This document shows, piece after piece, positions 12,116 through 23,798 of a stretch of DNA of 64,000 bases. Under the pieces are notes generated by a model, which was not told the DNA's origin, made no database searches, and worked only from the letters and a program-made list of their open reading frames with translations. Position numbers and translations under genes: made by a program. Source of the DNA: Cadophora sp. MPI-SDFR-AT-0126 (lineage: Eukaryota > Ascomycota > Leotiomycetes > Helotiales > Ploettnerulaceae); assembly GCA_020747065.1 (NCBI GenBank), contig JAGMVK010000015.1, positions 1 through 64,000 on the forward strand, read 5' to 3'. Within the stretch, counting starts at the first letter, position 1. Each line of letters opens with the position of its first letter.

Positions 12116-13774
12116 AAAAATAAATTATAAAGAAAAGTAATAATATTAAAAAGGAATTAAAATAAATTTCACTTAGAATTATTTATATAAACATTTAAAA
12201 TCATCTTAAAATAAATACTATATAACTTAAGTACTAAGTTAAAGCTTATAGTAAACTAAACGTGTATAACTTCTAAGTAATTTAAAATATAATATAAAAT
12301 AAGAGATCCTTTACGCTATATATACTATATTTACTTACTTTAAATACATATACTAAGTAAGTCTTTTAGTATAATCTTGAAAGTAAAGTATATTTTATAT
12401 AAAGATTAAAGTATTATATAAATATATCTAAATTTCACGTGAAAAAATAAAAGGAAGGCTAGGTGTATAACAGCGCAAAAATCTAGTGGTAGTCTTATAT
12501 TCTCTGCCTTAAGCGACAGCGATAAGCCCTCTCTTTAGTCGTACCTCCTTGCTTTCGAAACATTCGGCGTAGCTTTTCTGTGAGGCAGATGGGCCGCACC
12601 TGTAGCTAGGCAACCGAGTAAGTTAGCATCGCGATATGCCACGAACCGAAAGGATGTTGCCATCTAGCCCTCAGAATTCAACAATGGAGAATAATCATAA
12701 ATCCTTGATCTACGATTAGATTCTGTTTGGCACCATCGTCTAATTTAAAGAGCCAAATACATCCATTTTCGGTGTTTCGTATATAATCAGAAATGCCAAC
12801 AGCATGATTGGGACAGTGATTCATATCGTCGCGTATCTAGTTTTCGGCCGCCTGGCCCGTTTCCGAGAGTATAGCTTGGGTAAAAGTGTGTTGCATGTAT
12901 CTTACTTTCGTACGAAATTCCGTACTGGCTTCATTCGCTGGATTGTAAACAGACCACACCAAACATAATCCCTGCTAGAAAGAAGACCCTCATTTCAGAC
13001 TACTAAATACAATAGGTCTGGTCTGGCGAGTATTCAAATAACCCTAATTGACTAAGATAAGCTCCGGTGAAATTTCTGGAGGGAATTTTTCACCGTATGA
13101 GTGGAGATTCGAAGGCTCGAGATAAATTGGAAGCAAGTGAAAGGAGATTTATGTATGCGGTATGTGTTAGATTTTTGTCAGTGACTCAAAAAGGCATATC
13201 ATATACCAAGCTTATCTATGCCAAGGGTATGGACCAAGTATGCCATATTGCTTGTTTAAACATCCGCCGAGCGAGGGAGGCACTTGAGTTACATGGAGGG
13301 AACAGGGAGTGAAGTGATCTTTTGGTAGCTTGCCAATCCCTCTTCTTCCTGTGGAGGCTTTTCCCCTCTAAAGCAGAAGGAAAATGGAAGTAACCGGATT
13401 TAGGGATTATGTTCGTACGGTATAATTCCGGTTGGTGAACCATGTAACTGCTCTGGTGGCTACTAATTGTCGTCTTGTGGAGTCCGGAATAGGGAGAGCT
13501 GGCTCGCCAGCCGCTTCCCGGGCCACGATAACGTTGACGGGCATGTCCGGATTAGTTCAGGCAACAAAGCATTCATGCATGGGTCGGTCCGTTACAGGCG
13601 GGTGAACTAGTTCAAAGGTTCCATTCATCTCTTCGTGTGATCCATTTTCTTACTTCTTAAGCGTTCTTTTTAACACTCGAACTGAACAGTCCGTTCATCA
13701 AACCCACTGATACCAATACATCACTCTACTTTTGGCCCCTGCACCCAATGTTCCGCGACTCTACTGAGTGTCCT
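12116..13774. other. Transition from AT-rich block to normal-GC DNA, no confident gene
   Basis: AT-rich sequence ends near 12450, where ordinary dinucleotide usage, including CA and TG, returns abruptly. From 12450 to 13774 I see no reading frame with family resemblance. An 81-codon frame at 13067-13312 has a possible GTATGT splice donor inside it and cannot be supported. Confidence 0.5.
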
Positions 13775-14101
13775 ATGAAAATGAGGCTCATCAGCATTGC
13801 ATATCTTATGCCCCTCACCTCTATGGCTCAGGCAACATCACTAGAACGTCAGCAAGCTGCAGCTTATAAGGTTGCCTACACATTTGATACCGCTTTTTAC
13901 ACGGGTATTGCATTCGCTACCACGAGATCCACTAGTATTCTTCTTGTTCCAGCTCATTCCCGGTGGACTTGCATCGAGTTTGGTACTATTGCAGGGCCAG
14001 TTACAGTTGGAATTCGATCCTACAACTATCCAGAAACTGCCCAACGTCCATCTGTTAGGGTCACAGGCAATACGGCAGCTATCGTGAGGGTGGAGTTGTG
14101 A
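13775..14101 (+). CDS. Putative small secreted protein
   Basis: This single-exon frame encodes about 108 residues. It starts at the internal ATG (MKMRLISIAYLMP), which gives a hydrophobic N-terminus resembling a signal peptide cut near ...SMAQA; the earlier ATG at 13748 would add nine polar residues before it. The mature part is rich in Thr, Ala and Tyr, with a single Cys (about residue 69). I recognise no domain. It lies about 1.3 kb from the RIP block and just upstream of another secreted-protein gene. Effector-like status is inference only. It could be spurious: the support is the signal-like start and the length. Confidence 0.4.
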   Translation: MKMRLISIAYLMPLTSMAQATSLERQQAAAYKVAYTFDTAFYTGIAFATTRSTSILLVPAHSRWTCIEFGTIAGPVTVGIRSYNYPETAQRPSVRVTGNTAAIVRVEL

Positions 14102-14540
14102 GACTGTGTCCCGGAACGGGAAGAGGAAGAAGGAGGCTTCACCGGATCCTTTCTCACAAGACAAAGGCCTTATGGTGGAGAGCATTTGGTGGAGAGCCTC
14201 GGTCGATAAGCATACAAGATTCAATATTTGTGTCTAAACCAACGTAACCATCTGGTGGTTGCTACGATGGAAGTACAATGGTCCACTCATTCTGTTGTTG
14301 TCTCATCACCTGCCATGTAGAGTTAGTCTGTCTCTAGAAATATCCACAACTTGGTCTCTTTATGGGTTCGTCCATCTCGGCGTGCCTTGACGTTGCATAT
14401 GGGATTGTTCGTTCCTCGACAAGAGATATGACCCATTGCTTTTAAGAGTGAAGTGTATGCGATTAGAAAAGAACCAGTTCCCAGGAGAATAAAAACCATC
14501 ATCCTTCAAGGCATAGAACAACGACAGAACAATTCTCATC

Positions 14541-15462
14541 ATGAAACCAACCATTCTTCTCGTTCTGTGGGCTTCATTGGCCGCCGCTGCTCCGGCCATC
14601 TCTGCCCCGAAGTTTCCTCGCTCGGCCACCAACCCCAACGGAATTGCTGTCAGTGAGGAATCCTCACTTGCTTCGCCTTTGATAAAGAGAGACGAAGAAT
14701 GCGCCCTATGGGTAGAGATTATCCACACCATTGGTACAAGCCAAGGAGTGCACGTATATATGGGTCTTGGAGGACTCACTACTCGCTCCATCTGCAGGCA
14801 GGACACAGGATAACTGCAACGATTTCGCCATCGCCATCACTGGAGGGGTTGCCTTTATTTATCTCATTGCAATACGCGAACCTGGGTCCAAGGGCGAGAG
14901 ACGTGACGGAAACAGCACAAGTTCAATGGGGGCCCCCTTGATCGACTTTCTCCTTGACTCTTTTGCCGCTAATGGGGATTCGTTTGAGAGCATGACAGTG
15001 ATGTCTAGTATCCTGAAGCGAGATGACAGTGTCAAGTCAGTCTCAGAACAAGTTAGCATCGCGGGGTGGAATTTTCAAGGAACTGTGCTGGATGCCGTGG
15101 CTGCAGAATTCGGGGACGGTGATGGGCACATTTACGTCACTCCGACACTTTTAAACGCCACCGGTTTAACCAAACGCCACGACAGACCCGGCTTTAAGAT
15201 CTCTTACACAACCCGCCAAGCCTCTCTCCTGACCCGCGACCACCAGATCGAAATGTCACAAAGCTTTGGTACAAATTGGAACTACAACGCCAACACCTAC
15301 GCAATGCAGGACTGGATTGGACTTTCGAAGACTGATCATAACGCCATCTTCTACATTCGAATCATCCCAGAGAACAATGGCTACGGGAAAGAGTGCGAGA
15401 TGTTTGTGGTGGAATGGCCAGCTTCTTGTAAGATGGACGCTTTTGCAACCGTTCTGGCTTAG
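14541..15462 (+). CDS. Predicted secreted protein of unknown family (two exons)
   Basis: Exons 14541-14733 and 14798-15462 give 285 residues. The 64-nt intron has donor GTACAA and acceptor CTGCAG, and splicing joins ...IIHTIG to RTQDNCNDF in frame. The N-terminus (MKPTILLVLWASLAAAAPAISA) is a clear signal peptide followed by a short pro-like region ending in KR near residue 50. Cys residues are few (one near 53, one near 70, two near the C-terminus), so one or two disulphides are possible. The mature protein has no motif I can name. The reading frame without splicing stops early, which supports the intron. Export from the cell is inferred; its function is unknown. Confidence 0.6.
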
Positions 15463-17257
15463 ATTTTCAGGCAATAAGTCTAGGCATACAATTCACCATA
15501 GACTTCTCTTCCGACGGCCATAGAGTTTAAAACCTTAGACTGCTACTTTCTCCCCTCTGTGTATTAGGCATGGTTTTCTCTCGACACTAGTTAGGAGTGA
15601 CATACTTCCTTCTTTTCCTAGTCAAGGGTTTCTAGCTACACGTTTGTGATTTTGGGATAGGAATCAAATTCAACATCTACCTCCCATAAACCTTCTTCCA
15701 TCTAGTGAGTCAAATCATCTTTCCTCCAGTCTGTTCTCGAAGCCATTAGAAGTCGTGAGAGGAACCAATACGAAAAAAGTCAAGCACCTCCCCATCTCCA
15801 TCACTATCGCACTAAATTCATGAACGACCGCACCAGCAACATCAGGGAACATCACAAAACACGCCTCAGGGCCAGAGTTCATCGACTTAACGGGTCTTTC
15901 ACGACGTAAATGCACGAATGGCCGGAAGAGGTAGCTGTCTGTCCTGGCTACATCAGAGTACTGTTCGGATCAAGAGCCAGAATCTGATTCGGAAAGTGGT
16001 CCGCTTATAGGGACTCAGCAAGAGCTTAATACGTGGGTGGAAGAGGTATTTCCAGTACAATGAATCAATAATGATGCTGATTCTGACTCTATCAGACTAT
16101 TTGCGTACACGTGGCGTGAGCTTCCTAGGAACTATAACCACGACTTACTAGCGGAGCTTTTCCAAGAGCAGTGAAGTCGTTGGGCAGGTATTGCGGAGAA
16201 TGAGGCTGGTGACGGTAACGGTGGAGGTCTTTCTCCGCTAAGAAAAAGCCAGGGCTGATAACAACCTCGAGGTTGGAATAAAAAAACTTGAAATCGGGAT
16301 CAGCGTCAAATGGTTTTAATATGTCCGAATTAAAAATAAAGGGCGGCGAACTTGCAAAATAAAAAAGCTTTATCATCATCAGCATAACCCTTTTTAAATG
16401 CGCAGGTCGAAATTGTTCTAGCAGGTCTGGGAGAAATCGCCTTTCAAATGCACTACCGCGCGAAATAATCTATTTCTTTGGGTATTTAAAATTACTTCTC
16501 CTCCCTTAAAAGCCGGGTTAAATAACGCGATATGCAGGCAATCACTTGTCGGGGTATTCCTCCCTTTTACGAACGCATGCTGGATTCCAATTCTTTTTTA
16601 TATCGGGAATAAGGCTGAGGTTGAGAATAATGCTGGGATAAACCTATGGCATGTCCAAGCGGATGTTCGTACTTTGATGTGAAATCAGTGAATCACCCTG
16701 ATCTCCGTTTTAACAATACCGCCTTGTGCAACCATGCTTCCGAGCTTGCACCACTGTTGAATCTTTCGGTCACACTCGGGAACATTACGTCAGTCAGACC
16801 CCTTCCTTGTGCGGAATCGTTTTCCCATTTGTGGTCCCATGCATTTTCATGTGCCCGTAAAAAATCTAAGATGCAGATCGTGAAATCAATCAGGAGAATT
16901 TCACTTCTCTATCGGACCTTCTGGGGCTTCTGACAGGACACTCACTTTGCGCTATCCCGCAGAAGGATAACAATCCGCTTGGCATGGCTTGATGTCAGCT
17001 GGGTCAACATAAGCATCTGGCATGAAAACAAATTTTGATTTGGTGATGTAGTCAGCCTCTCGTCAGCAATCAGCCCCGTTTGTCCGATCTGACCTCAAGC
17101 GGGTGATACCGTGAGTACATTAAACTTCTATACTTCAGATATACAATCGGAAAGCGTGATATAAGATCTCAGTATGTCGTTTATCAATATTGAATGAGGT
17201 CACTTTGGTGTTCTAGGCCCCCCATAAAGTCAAATACATGGGAAACTTACCATCACA
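15463..17257. other. Gene-poor interval, no supported gene
   Basis: This is normal-GC DNA. Short frames at 15715-15915 and 16125-16385 (minus strand) and 16646-16933 (plus strand) show no domain, signal or splice logic. Words near 15980-16150 read like acidic protein sequence but are interrupted by stops. It may contain decayed coding DNA. Confidence 0.4.
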
Positions 17258-17881
17258 ATGGCGCTCGATGTATGTGATAATTTAGCATTTGCAGTCGTGG
17301 ATTTCGAGTTTGATTGGAGCGCCGTTATGGTACATCTTCTGTCTTCTGACACTGAACCCCAACGAGATCTTTCTGTTATCTAGGAGTCTCCCGAGACTTA
17401 GGGCAACGATTGCCAGAACGATCTGAATTTCGAAGCAACATCGATCGGCAGCTGGCTAGATCAGTTTCCGACGAATGAGGAACCTTCATGCCGAGATCGA
17501 ACACCACCTCTAGATCGTAGGGATGGTGAAACAAACCGATCGCATACCGTAAGTCGTCATCATTTCTGGATTTATAGACATCCCTCTTATAAAATGTAGT
17601 CTTCTCCTATCAAAGTCCCAAGACCACCAAGGCTCGAGCGAAGGCGTGCTCAAAATCGAGATGCATAGCGTCTGTTGCGTCAGAAGCAGAAGCAGAGAAT
17701 GGAAGAGCCCGAGAACAAGCTCATCGAGACAACGGAAGATTACTCTCGGCTATTGCAGAGTCACCCAACAATTGGAGCAGCTGTACGAGAACTTACTTCG
17801 TGGGCGGTATCAAGACGTCAAGTTTCATGTAAAGCTATGGTAGTAATTGCAGTTACAGTCACTGCAGCAAAATTCAAGTAA
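17258..17881 (+). pseudogene. Decayed bZIP transcription factor gene
   Basis: Reading from ATG 17258, a first exon of 24 codons (MALDVCDNLAFAVVDFEFDW...) ends at a GTACAT donor. A second exon runs GNDCQNDLNFEATSIGSWLD... to a GTAAGT donor at about 17550. The third part starts after an AG near 17597 and encodes RRRAQNRDA-stop-RLLRQKQKQRMEE, then a zipper-like helix. RRRAQNRxAQR is the basic region of fungal bZIP (Yap1-like) factors. The conserved Gln after Ala is TAG (17666-17668) instead of CAG, and a zipper Leu position is Pro (17708-17710). The rest reads open to the stop at 17881. Two independent lesions in the DNA-binding module argue for a pseudogene. Confidence 0.65.
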
Positions 17882-18116
17882 CGGGAGAGTTGGCAGAGAG
17901 TGAAATTGCATTAGAATCCACAGAAGGATCTGTAGATGCTGGAGATCATTGATGGGGAAGGTCATAGGATCTGCAGAGCTGGGTGGTTATGGAGAATCAC
18001 AATGTCACGGCCTGGGTGACGACCATGGCTGCAGGGATTGCAAAGACTCTGATGCTCTACGTCTATCCATATCTCCATATCTAAATCTATCTATATGCCC
18101 AGCTCCAAAAATTAAA

Positions 18117-19970
18117 TCAAGCCCTCCCCATAGCTTTCTCCACTTCCGATAATACAGCAAGGCACTTCTCATCCTCCCACCTCCTCGTAACAATCTGCAA
18201 ACTAACAGGCGCATCGATATACCTCTCCCTCTTGTACAGTTCCCAATTGAATTTGTCTTGTGGGTTTCTCGGCACATACTCCGTTTCCTCGACGTCAACG
18301 GCTTGGTCCACTTTTGTCACAGGGAAGACTGCACCAGGATACTCGAGCATATTCCACTGCGAAGTATATGACCAGTATTTTGCGTTTCCAAGCGATGGTG
18401 CTGCCCCCGGCCCAGCTGGACAGAGGATGGCGTCGACGGGGTGAGAGTCGGATTTGCCCGTCGAGAGCCAGAGGTCGTTGTGACGGGCGCGGTACTCATT
18501 GCGTTTCACTTTCAGCTGTGCACCTGTCAGTTTGCGATCCTTGCATATGAATGAAGGAGGACAAGGACTTACTGCCATGACATCCTCCACCGTCCGATAC
18601 TTCACGTTCTCATTCCCCTTCACCAGCCACTCCGTCAATGGCAACATTTTCTCCCCACCCCTCTCAATCAGATTCTTCAACGCCTTCCCACCATCCTCAT
18701 AATACAGCGCTTGCGTCAAATTCCAGCACTCATCGTGACCTTCAGGCACCCAGTTCACGATTTCCGTTCCCGCCGCTTCGAGCTTGGCTTTGACTTCTCT
18801 GAGAGCGCGTATGATGGGTGGGTGGGGACGCACGATGCCGTCGTCCCAGAGGATGGCGATTTTGAGTTTTGGGGGGAGGGTAACGGAGCGCCAGGGGAGG
18901 GGGACTAGGTAGTTGTCTTTGACCCAGGGTTCGTAGCTGAGATAGGTCGACATGAAGAGCTCGAGACCGGCGCGGGATGTTGAGAGAGGTCCTTCAGTGG
19001 GTGAGATTCTGCAAGTGTTAGTCGGAAGACGTGAGGGGGGCGGGGCCTAGATACCCTTCCTGACCAGCTACGACTGCGTGAGAGCCCTGTTTCCCCATTC
19101 TTCCTGGAGTGGGCTTGAATCCGTAGACTCCCGTATTGGCTGCCGGGCAGCGAATTGATCCACCGATGTCACCTCCAATACCCTAGATGAGTGGTCAGCA
19201 ACATGTCCTTAGAGTGAAGTCATCATCCAAGGAAAGAAGTACTAACCAAGATGCTCCCTCTGCAAGCAACCAAAGCACTCTCTCCGCCTGAACTCCCTCC
19301 AGAAGTCAAGTCCGTATTCCACGGATTCGTCGTAACACCATAGATATTTGTGCTAGTCTCCAAATGCATCACAGACTGTGGCTGTGTAGTTCTAGCATAG
19401 AAAACACAACCTGCCTTATAGAAGACATCATTCACAGTGCAATGACCAGTGCGAGGCTCAGCAATCCATGCAACATAGCCGCCGTTGGTTTCGCAGTCTG
19501 CCATTCCATGATGTTCTTTCACGGAGATGGGAAGGCCGTGGAGCGGTCCGAGAGGCTTGTCGAGTGTGTCGAGGTACTTTGCTCGAGCGATTGCTCGGGC
19601 GGGGAGGAGCTCTGTGATACAGTTTGTCTGGTTGGAATGTTAACAATTTGTTTGCTGTTTTGGATCCCGTGACTGAGTCAGGGTTAGCGAGAAAGATGGG
19701 GTGACGAACCAATTTCTGAGCCAGAGCGGCACGTCTTAAGAATGCTCTTGTGACAGTTTCGCAGGAGTACGTTTTATCTTTGATAGCTTTTAGCAATCCG
19801 GGGACATTGTAAGAAGTGATCTTGATTTCTTCTTCTGTGAGGATGTCTTTGAATATCGGCATGACATTCTTGGGAAGTAGATCCGGGAGGGCGGCAAGCG
19901 GGGGAGTGACCTCGGCTAGCGAGTCGTCGCGCACTTTGCACGCCTTGGCAATGAGGGATGCTGCATCCAT
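18117..19970 (-). CDS. Acetamidase-type amidase (amidase signature family)
   Basis: Five exons on the minus strand (19970-19710, 19627-19247, 19182-19055, 19008-18573, 18515-18117) give 534 residues, close to fungal acetamidases (~545). All four introns have GT-AG ends, and exon phases close. The Ser-cisSer-Lys triad is visible: Lys in LPISVKEHHG (K124), Ser in TSGGSSGGES (~S199), nucleophile Ser in GGDIGGSIR (~S223), with the usual 24-residue spacing between serines. Such enzymes hydrolyse amides to acid plus ammonia, giving nitrogen and carbon in the cytosol. The substrate here is not determined. The last intron uses the AG of GTGCACAG, because the nearer AG would break the frame. There is no signal peptide. 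Confidence 0.9.
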
Positions 19971-22900
19971 GTCTGTATAATGAGGCTCTGCGAGTGTGAG
20001 AAGGTTGTGTTATTGTGTGCAAGTAAGACAGGAAGAATGCATGCCGCATGTGGTGGGTTTTGAGAAGGGAGACTAGCGTAGGCGAGAAGTAAGCGTGAAC
20101 GAGCCGGAAGAGTTGATCTGTGTTTGTTACGTGTTTGATGGTTTCATTGGAGAATAGCTTGCTAAGTTGGGATGACTAGGATTGCAGGTGTTTCTTATCG
20201 TGGAAGGTAATTGAGAGCGCCCGTCTCGATTGCCCGTAATTGCTCCACCACAGTTGGAATAAGTTAGTGATAACCCCCATTTTTGAGATAGGAAAAGTCA
20301 ACGCGGCTACAAACGGCTTCAGGATAGAACCCAATGAACTAAAGAATATGTATGGGAATGCTGGGACTTAGATTTAAGTTTGATTTACTCTGCTTGGAGT
20401 TATGTCTAAGTAGTCCGCGAGGATGAAGAAGCTCTTTTGGGAAAGGAACCGAGGGGCAATGTCTTGGCGTTACCCCCTTATTCTCGCTTAATTCTAAATG
20501 TGACAAATTTCCAAACAACAATATGCAGAAGCGATTTGGAGACAAAGAGCTGCGAATTAGTTTCTTACTGTTTTAATATCGGCCTCAAAGGTGTGCGACA
20601 GCTCATCGACATCGGTCTACCGACCGAATCTTTGGATGCCCGGAAGCTCGTTACTCGAAGCACTTGCAGAAATATTTATATTTAAAGCGAGACGTCGAGT
20701 CATAAAACCTTCACTCCGTCTTCTTTTGTCAAATATGATTCAGGCATTGCGTCACTTTGGGTGTAGTCTCAAATTCGCCGTGAACATCGACTCTTCACAT
20801 GGGCTGCGGAAAGGTTCCTGGTTGCTTGTCTCTTTCCATGGTAGGATGTTTCCCGTCCTTGTATTTCAGGACAATAGCAAACTTCTCATGATTCTACGAC
20901 ACCGCACCACAAGCCAACGTATCATCTCCATAACCCACGAAGCAACCTATCACCTCTCGATGCCTCTTTACCTTTAAGTTTCTCGCCCCTCCACCTTCCA
21001 CCATCACTCTTCCGTCTCACTCTTTCCCTTTCCACTTCAGACCCCCTCTCTCACACATCAAACATCAACACACCCCTCACACCTCACATGCCCATACCAG
21101 CACAGCCCCTTCCCAGCATCCATCACAGTCGGCGCACTCGGCGCGATACGTTCACACTCGCAGCATCTCCAACGCGCGGGTCTGGTCAGAGGCATGTGGT
21201 TGTTTGGTTGCCACAGAATAGGTGGCCAGTTGTTTTTGCTGCTCATGCCTGACTTGCGGGTTACTTTCATACAAGCTGCGGCGAGTTCTCCTTGCGAGTA
21301 AGTTTCTTCTCCGGGAAGCTGGGTTTGGGGTGGCGGGTGCCGGAGATTTCGTGGGTTTGAGAATAGAGGAAAAGAAAGAGTAGGAAAGGTAAGGTAAGAA
21401 AGGAGGAAACTCTATGAACCCTGAGGAGGTCAGCCGAACTGTAGCTTTCGTGGTGTTTTGAGGGTTGAACTGGAACAAGGTGAAGATTTTGAAAGTGAAA
21501 GTAATCCGAAGAATTAAAAAGTTGCTTTGGTCATGGTATTTATTTCATACTCAACATCTTGACAGCAGGTTTCTGGTTTTTGCGGGTTTTCATGGTTGTG
21601 ATGGGTAGTCGAAGGCTAAGCATATCCTGAATGTTTTTGTTGTCATTTTGAGTGAGAGGATATTACAGGTAATGTATATTCGTGAATGTTAAAAATGAAG
21701 AAGAGTATGTGAGCCACTGAATTGAAGTTGGGCTGAATTTAGAGGAAATAATGGTGCGATATCCAGATACGGTGACTGTTGTGATACTGACTGTCGCAAA
21801 GGACTTCGCATATGAGTTACAGGCATCTGACGAGATGAGAAGGGCAATGTCGGGAAATAGAGACAGCATGCTGTCTGTAGAGATTTGCGGCGAGGTTGTT
21901 GATGGTCATATCCAAAAGGCCGGCATGCAGCGATACTTCACTGCCAAAGTAGACTGCCCGATAATGCCTGGCCTTTCCAAGAATGTTCCTTTAAAAAACT
22001 ACCATCGAGGTATGACTATTGTCTAGTCATGCAAAACTTATAAAATTCGAAATCGCCAAACAACATAGCGGAGAGTATTTGAATAGGAGCCAGCGGAAAT
22101 GAACGAAAGTGTAAACGAAAGCAAGCCGAGTGATAAAATGACACTTCACTATGTTACCCAATACCCAAACTCAGAACCTGACCCCTCAAAACAATCTCAA
22201 TTTCTTAGATAGCCCTAGCATATCCCAAACTTTGATTTCCCACGCTCCGCTTCCCCTCCCATCTCCCCAACTTCCAACCGCTACCCGTCATCCCGTCCGC
22301 CCGTCTCAACCCCACGTCCTGGGCCAAGGAACCCAAATCCAAAATCCAATCCCCATCCATGCTCCCGGCTGGAATCGATCTTAACGTCTTTACTTTCTGC
22401 TCTCGTGGATATTCGGCGTGGGATGAGGTCGAACATTAAAGAGCCCAAAATGATGACGAAGAGAAACATAGTGAGCAGACACCGGACAGGGAGGAGATGG
22501 GCCGCGGGATATACCCATTTCCGCCTTCCCATCTCTTCCCTCTTCCAGCTCTTGGCTTGACTTCTTCCGATGCTCCAACGACGCTGAATCCAAACGATTC
22601 TTCAAATCCAAGATGATCAAAGTTCAAGTCTATCAAAATAACAGACTTGGTACAAGATACAAGACGGTGTCTTCTACCACAGTTTCGTAAGGAAGGTAGC
22701 GGGCTGGGATAACAGTTGCCAGCCCCACGCCTCGGGTACATAAAGCATACCACAATATCGGTATGCCGACCAACATCGGCTGAAGCTACAGTCGAATTTG
22801 GCTTGTGTAACGCGTGGTGACACACCTGGGGTGAGCGACCGAGCGAGCGGGATGTAACCGAGTTGGCGGCCTGCCGACCTGACAACCTGGTCAGGTATCA

Positions 22901-23798
22901 TGGATGCTAAATACAGGTAGAAGCTTGGCGTTGGAGTTTGGGGTCGAGTCTCGGATAGGATTGAGATGGATGAAGGGAGGATGCCAGGGAGACGTGGGGG
23001 TGGTGGATTGCTAGAAGAGAGGAGGTATGGGAGCACGCCTGGCTGGAAGGAGATGTGGCACGTAGGTGGATGTAATTCAGTTGTAATGCAGAGGCACTCG
23101 CCAAGTCAAGACCGTGATGTCAAATTGATGGCGAGGTGCCTGTATGGACTATAGATCGGTATTTGTGGACAGGTACGAGTTGCGGAGATACAACCGAGAT
23201 AACAAGGGAAAGGTCAACGTGTGAGGATGGAGGGAAAGTGCAAATGTGGGCAGAAGTGCAAAGGCGTTTACATCCCACACATTCCCTTGGTCACCCACCT
23301 GCCCAACCACTTCCCGATCACGGAAGTCAAATCAATTTAATCACAACGGCATGAATTCCATGCACAAACGCATGCACGAGCATATCCAAGGCAGGGAAAG
23401 GCAAGCAATAGACAAGAACGGCACAGCAAAATATCGAACACAGATCAGAGAACATGAGAGTGAACGAGGGAGGCCGGAACACCGGATTGCCTCTTTAGGC
23501 TTGAATGCCTTTGCCTGTCGGAAAGCCGAATTGAGTACAATACATGTAACATATACCGACACACAGGGTTCTCCGCTTCTGAGGGATATATTCCGTGGGG
23601 GTCCTATCTCCACTATCCGTCGTCATTATGCCGTTGATTTGAGGGGTTCGAGGAAATGCTGCTGTGGAATCGCAATGCGGTGATGTGCTGGTATGCGTGT
23701 GCTGCATGCAAAGTGACTTGCTTGCATGAGAGGGTACGACAGGGTATTTTGGATTGTGTGTGCCAAGAACGGGTATGTGAGATCTGTAATCTTGAATG
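19971..23798. other. 3.8-kb intergenic region without a supported gene
   Basis: Several frames of 60-180 codons occur on both strands (for example 20591-20977, 21152-21478, 21751-22026, 22436-22885, 23246-23683), but none has a domain, signal peptide or consistent splicing. The left part holds the amidase promoter. The right part (from about 23400) is probably the 3' UTR of the CID gene. Confidence 0.45.

Noticed and set aside
13067..13312. 81-codon plus-strand frame
   Set aside because: No signal, domain or homology cue; it contains a likely splice-donor-like GTATGT and sits at the isochore edge.
17378..17400. In-frame TAG after the first bZIP exon
   Set aside because: It disappears if the intron uses the AG of ACTTAG (about 17400) as acceptor, which keeps the frame; only the later TAG at 17666 is counted as a lesion.
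20591..20977. 128-codon frame in the large intergenic region
   Set aside because: No family resemblance and overlapped by other equally plausible frames.
21751..22026. 91-codon frame
   Set aside because: No recognisable feature; may be chance.
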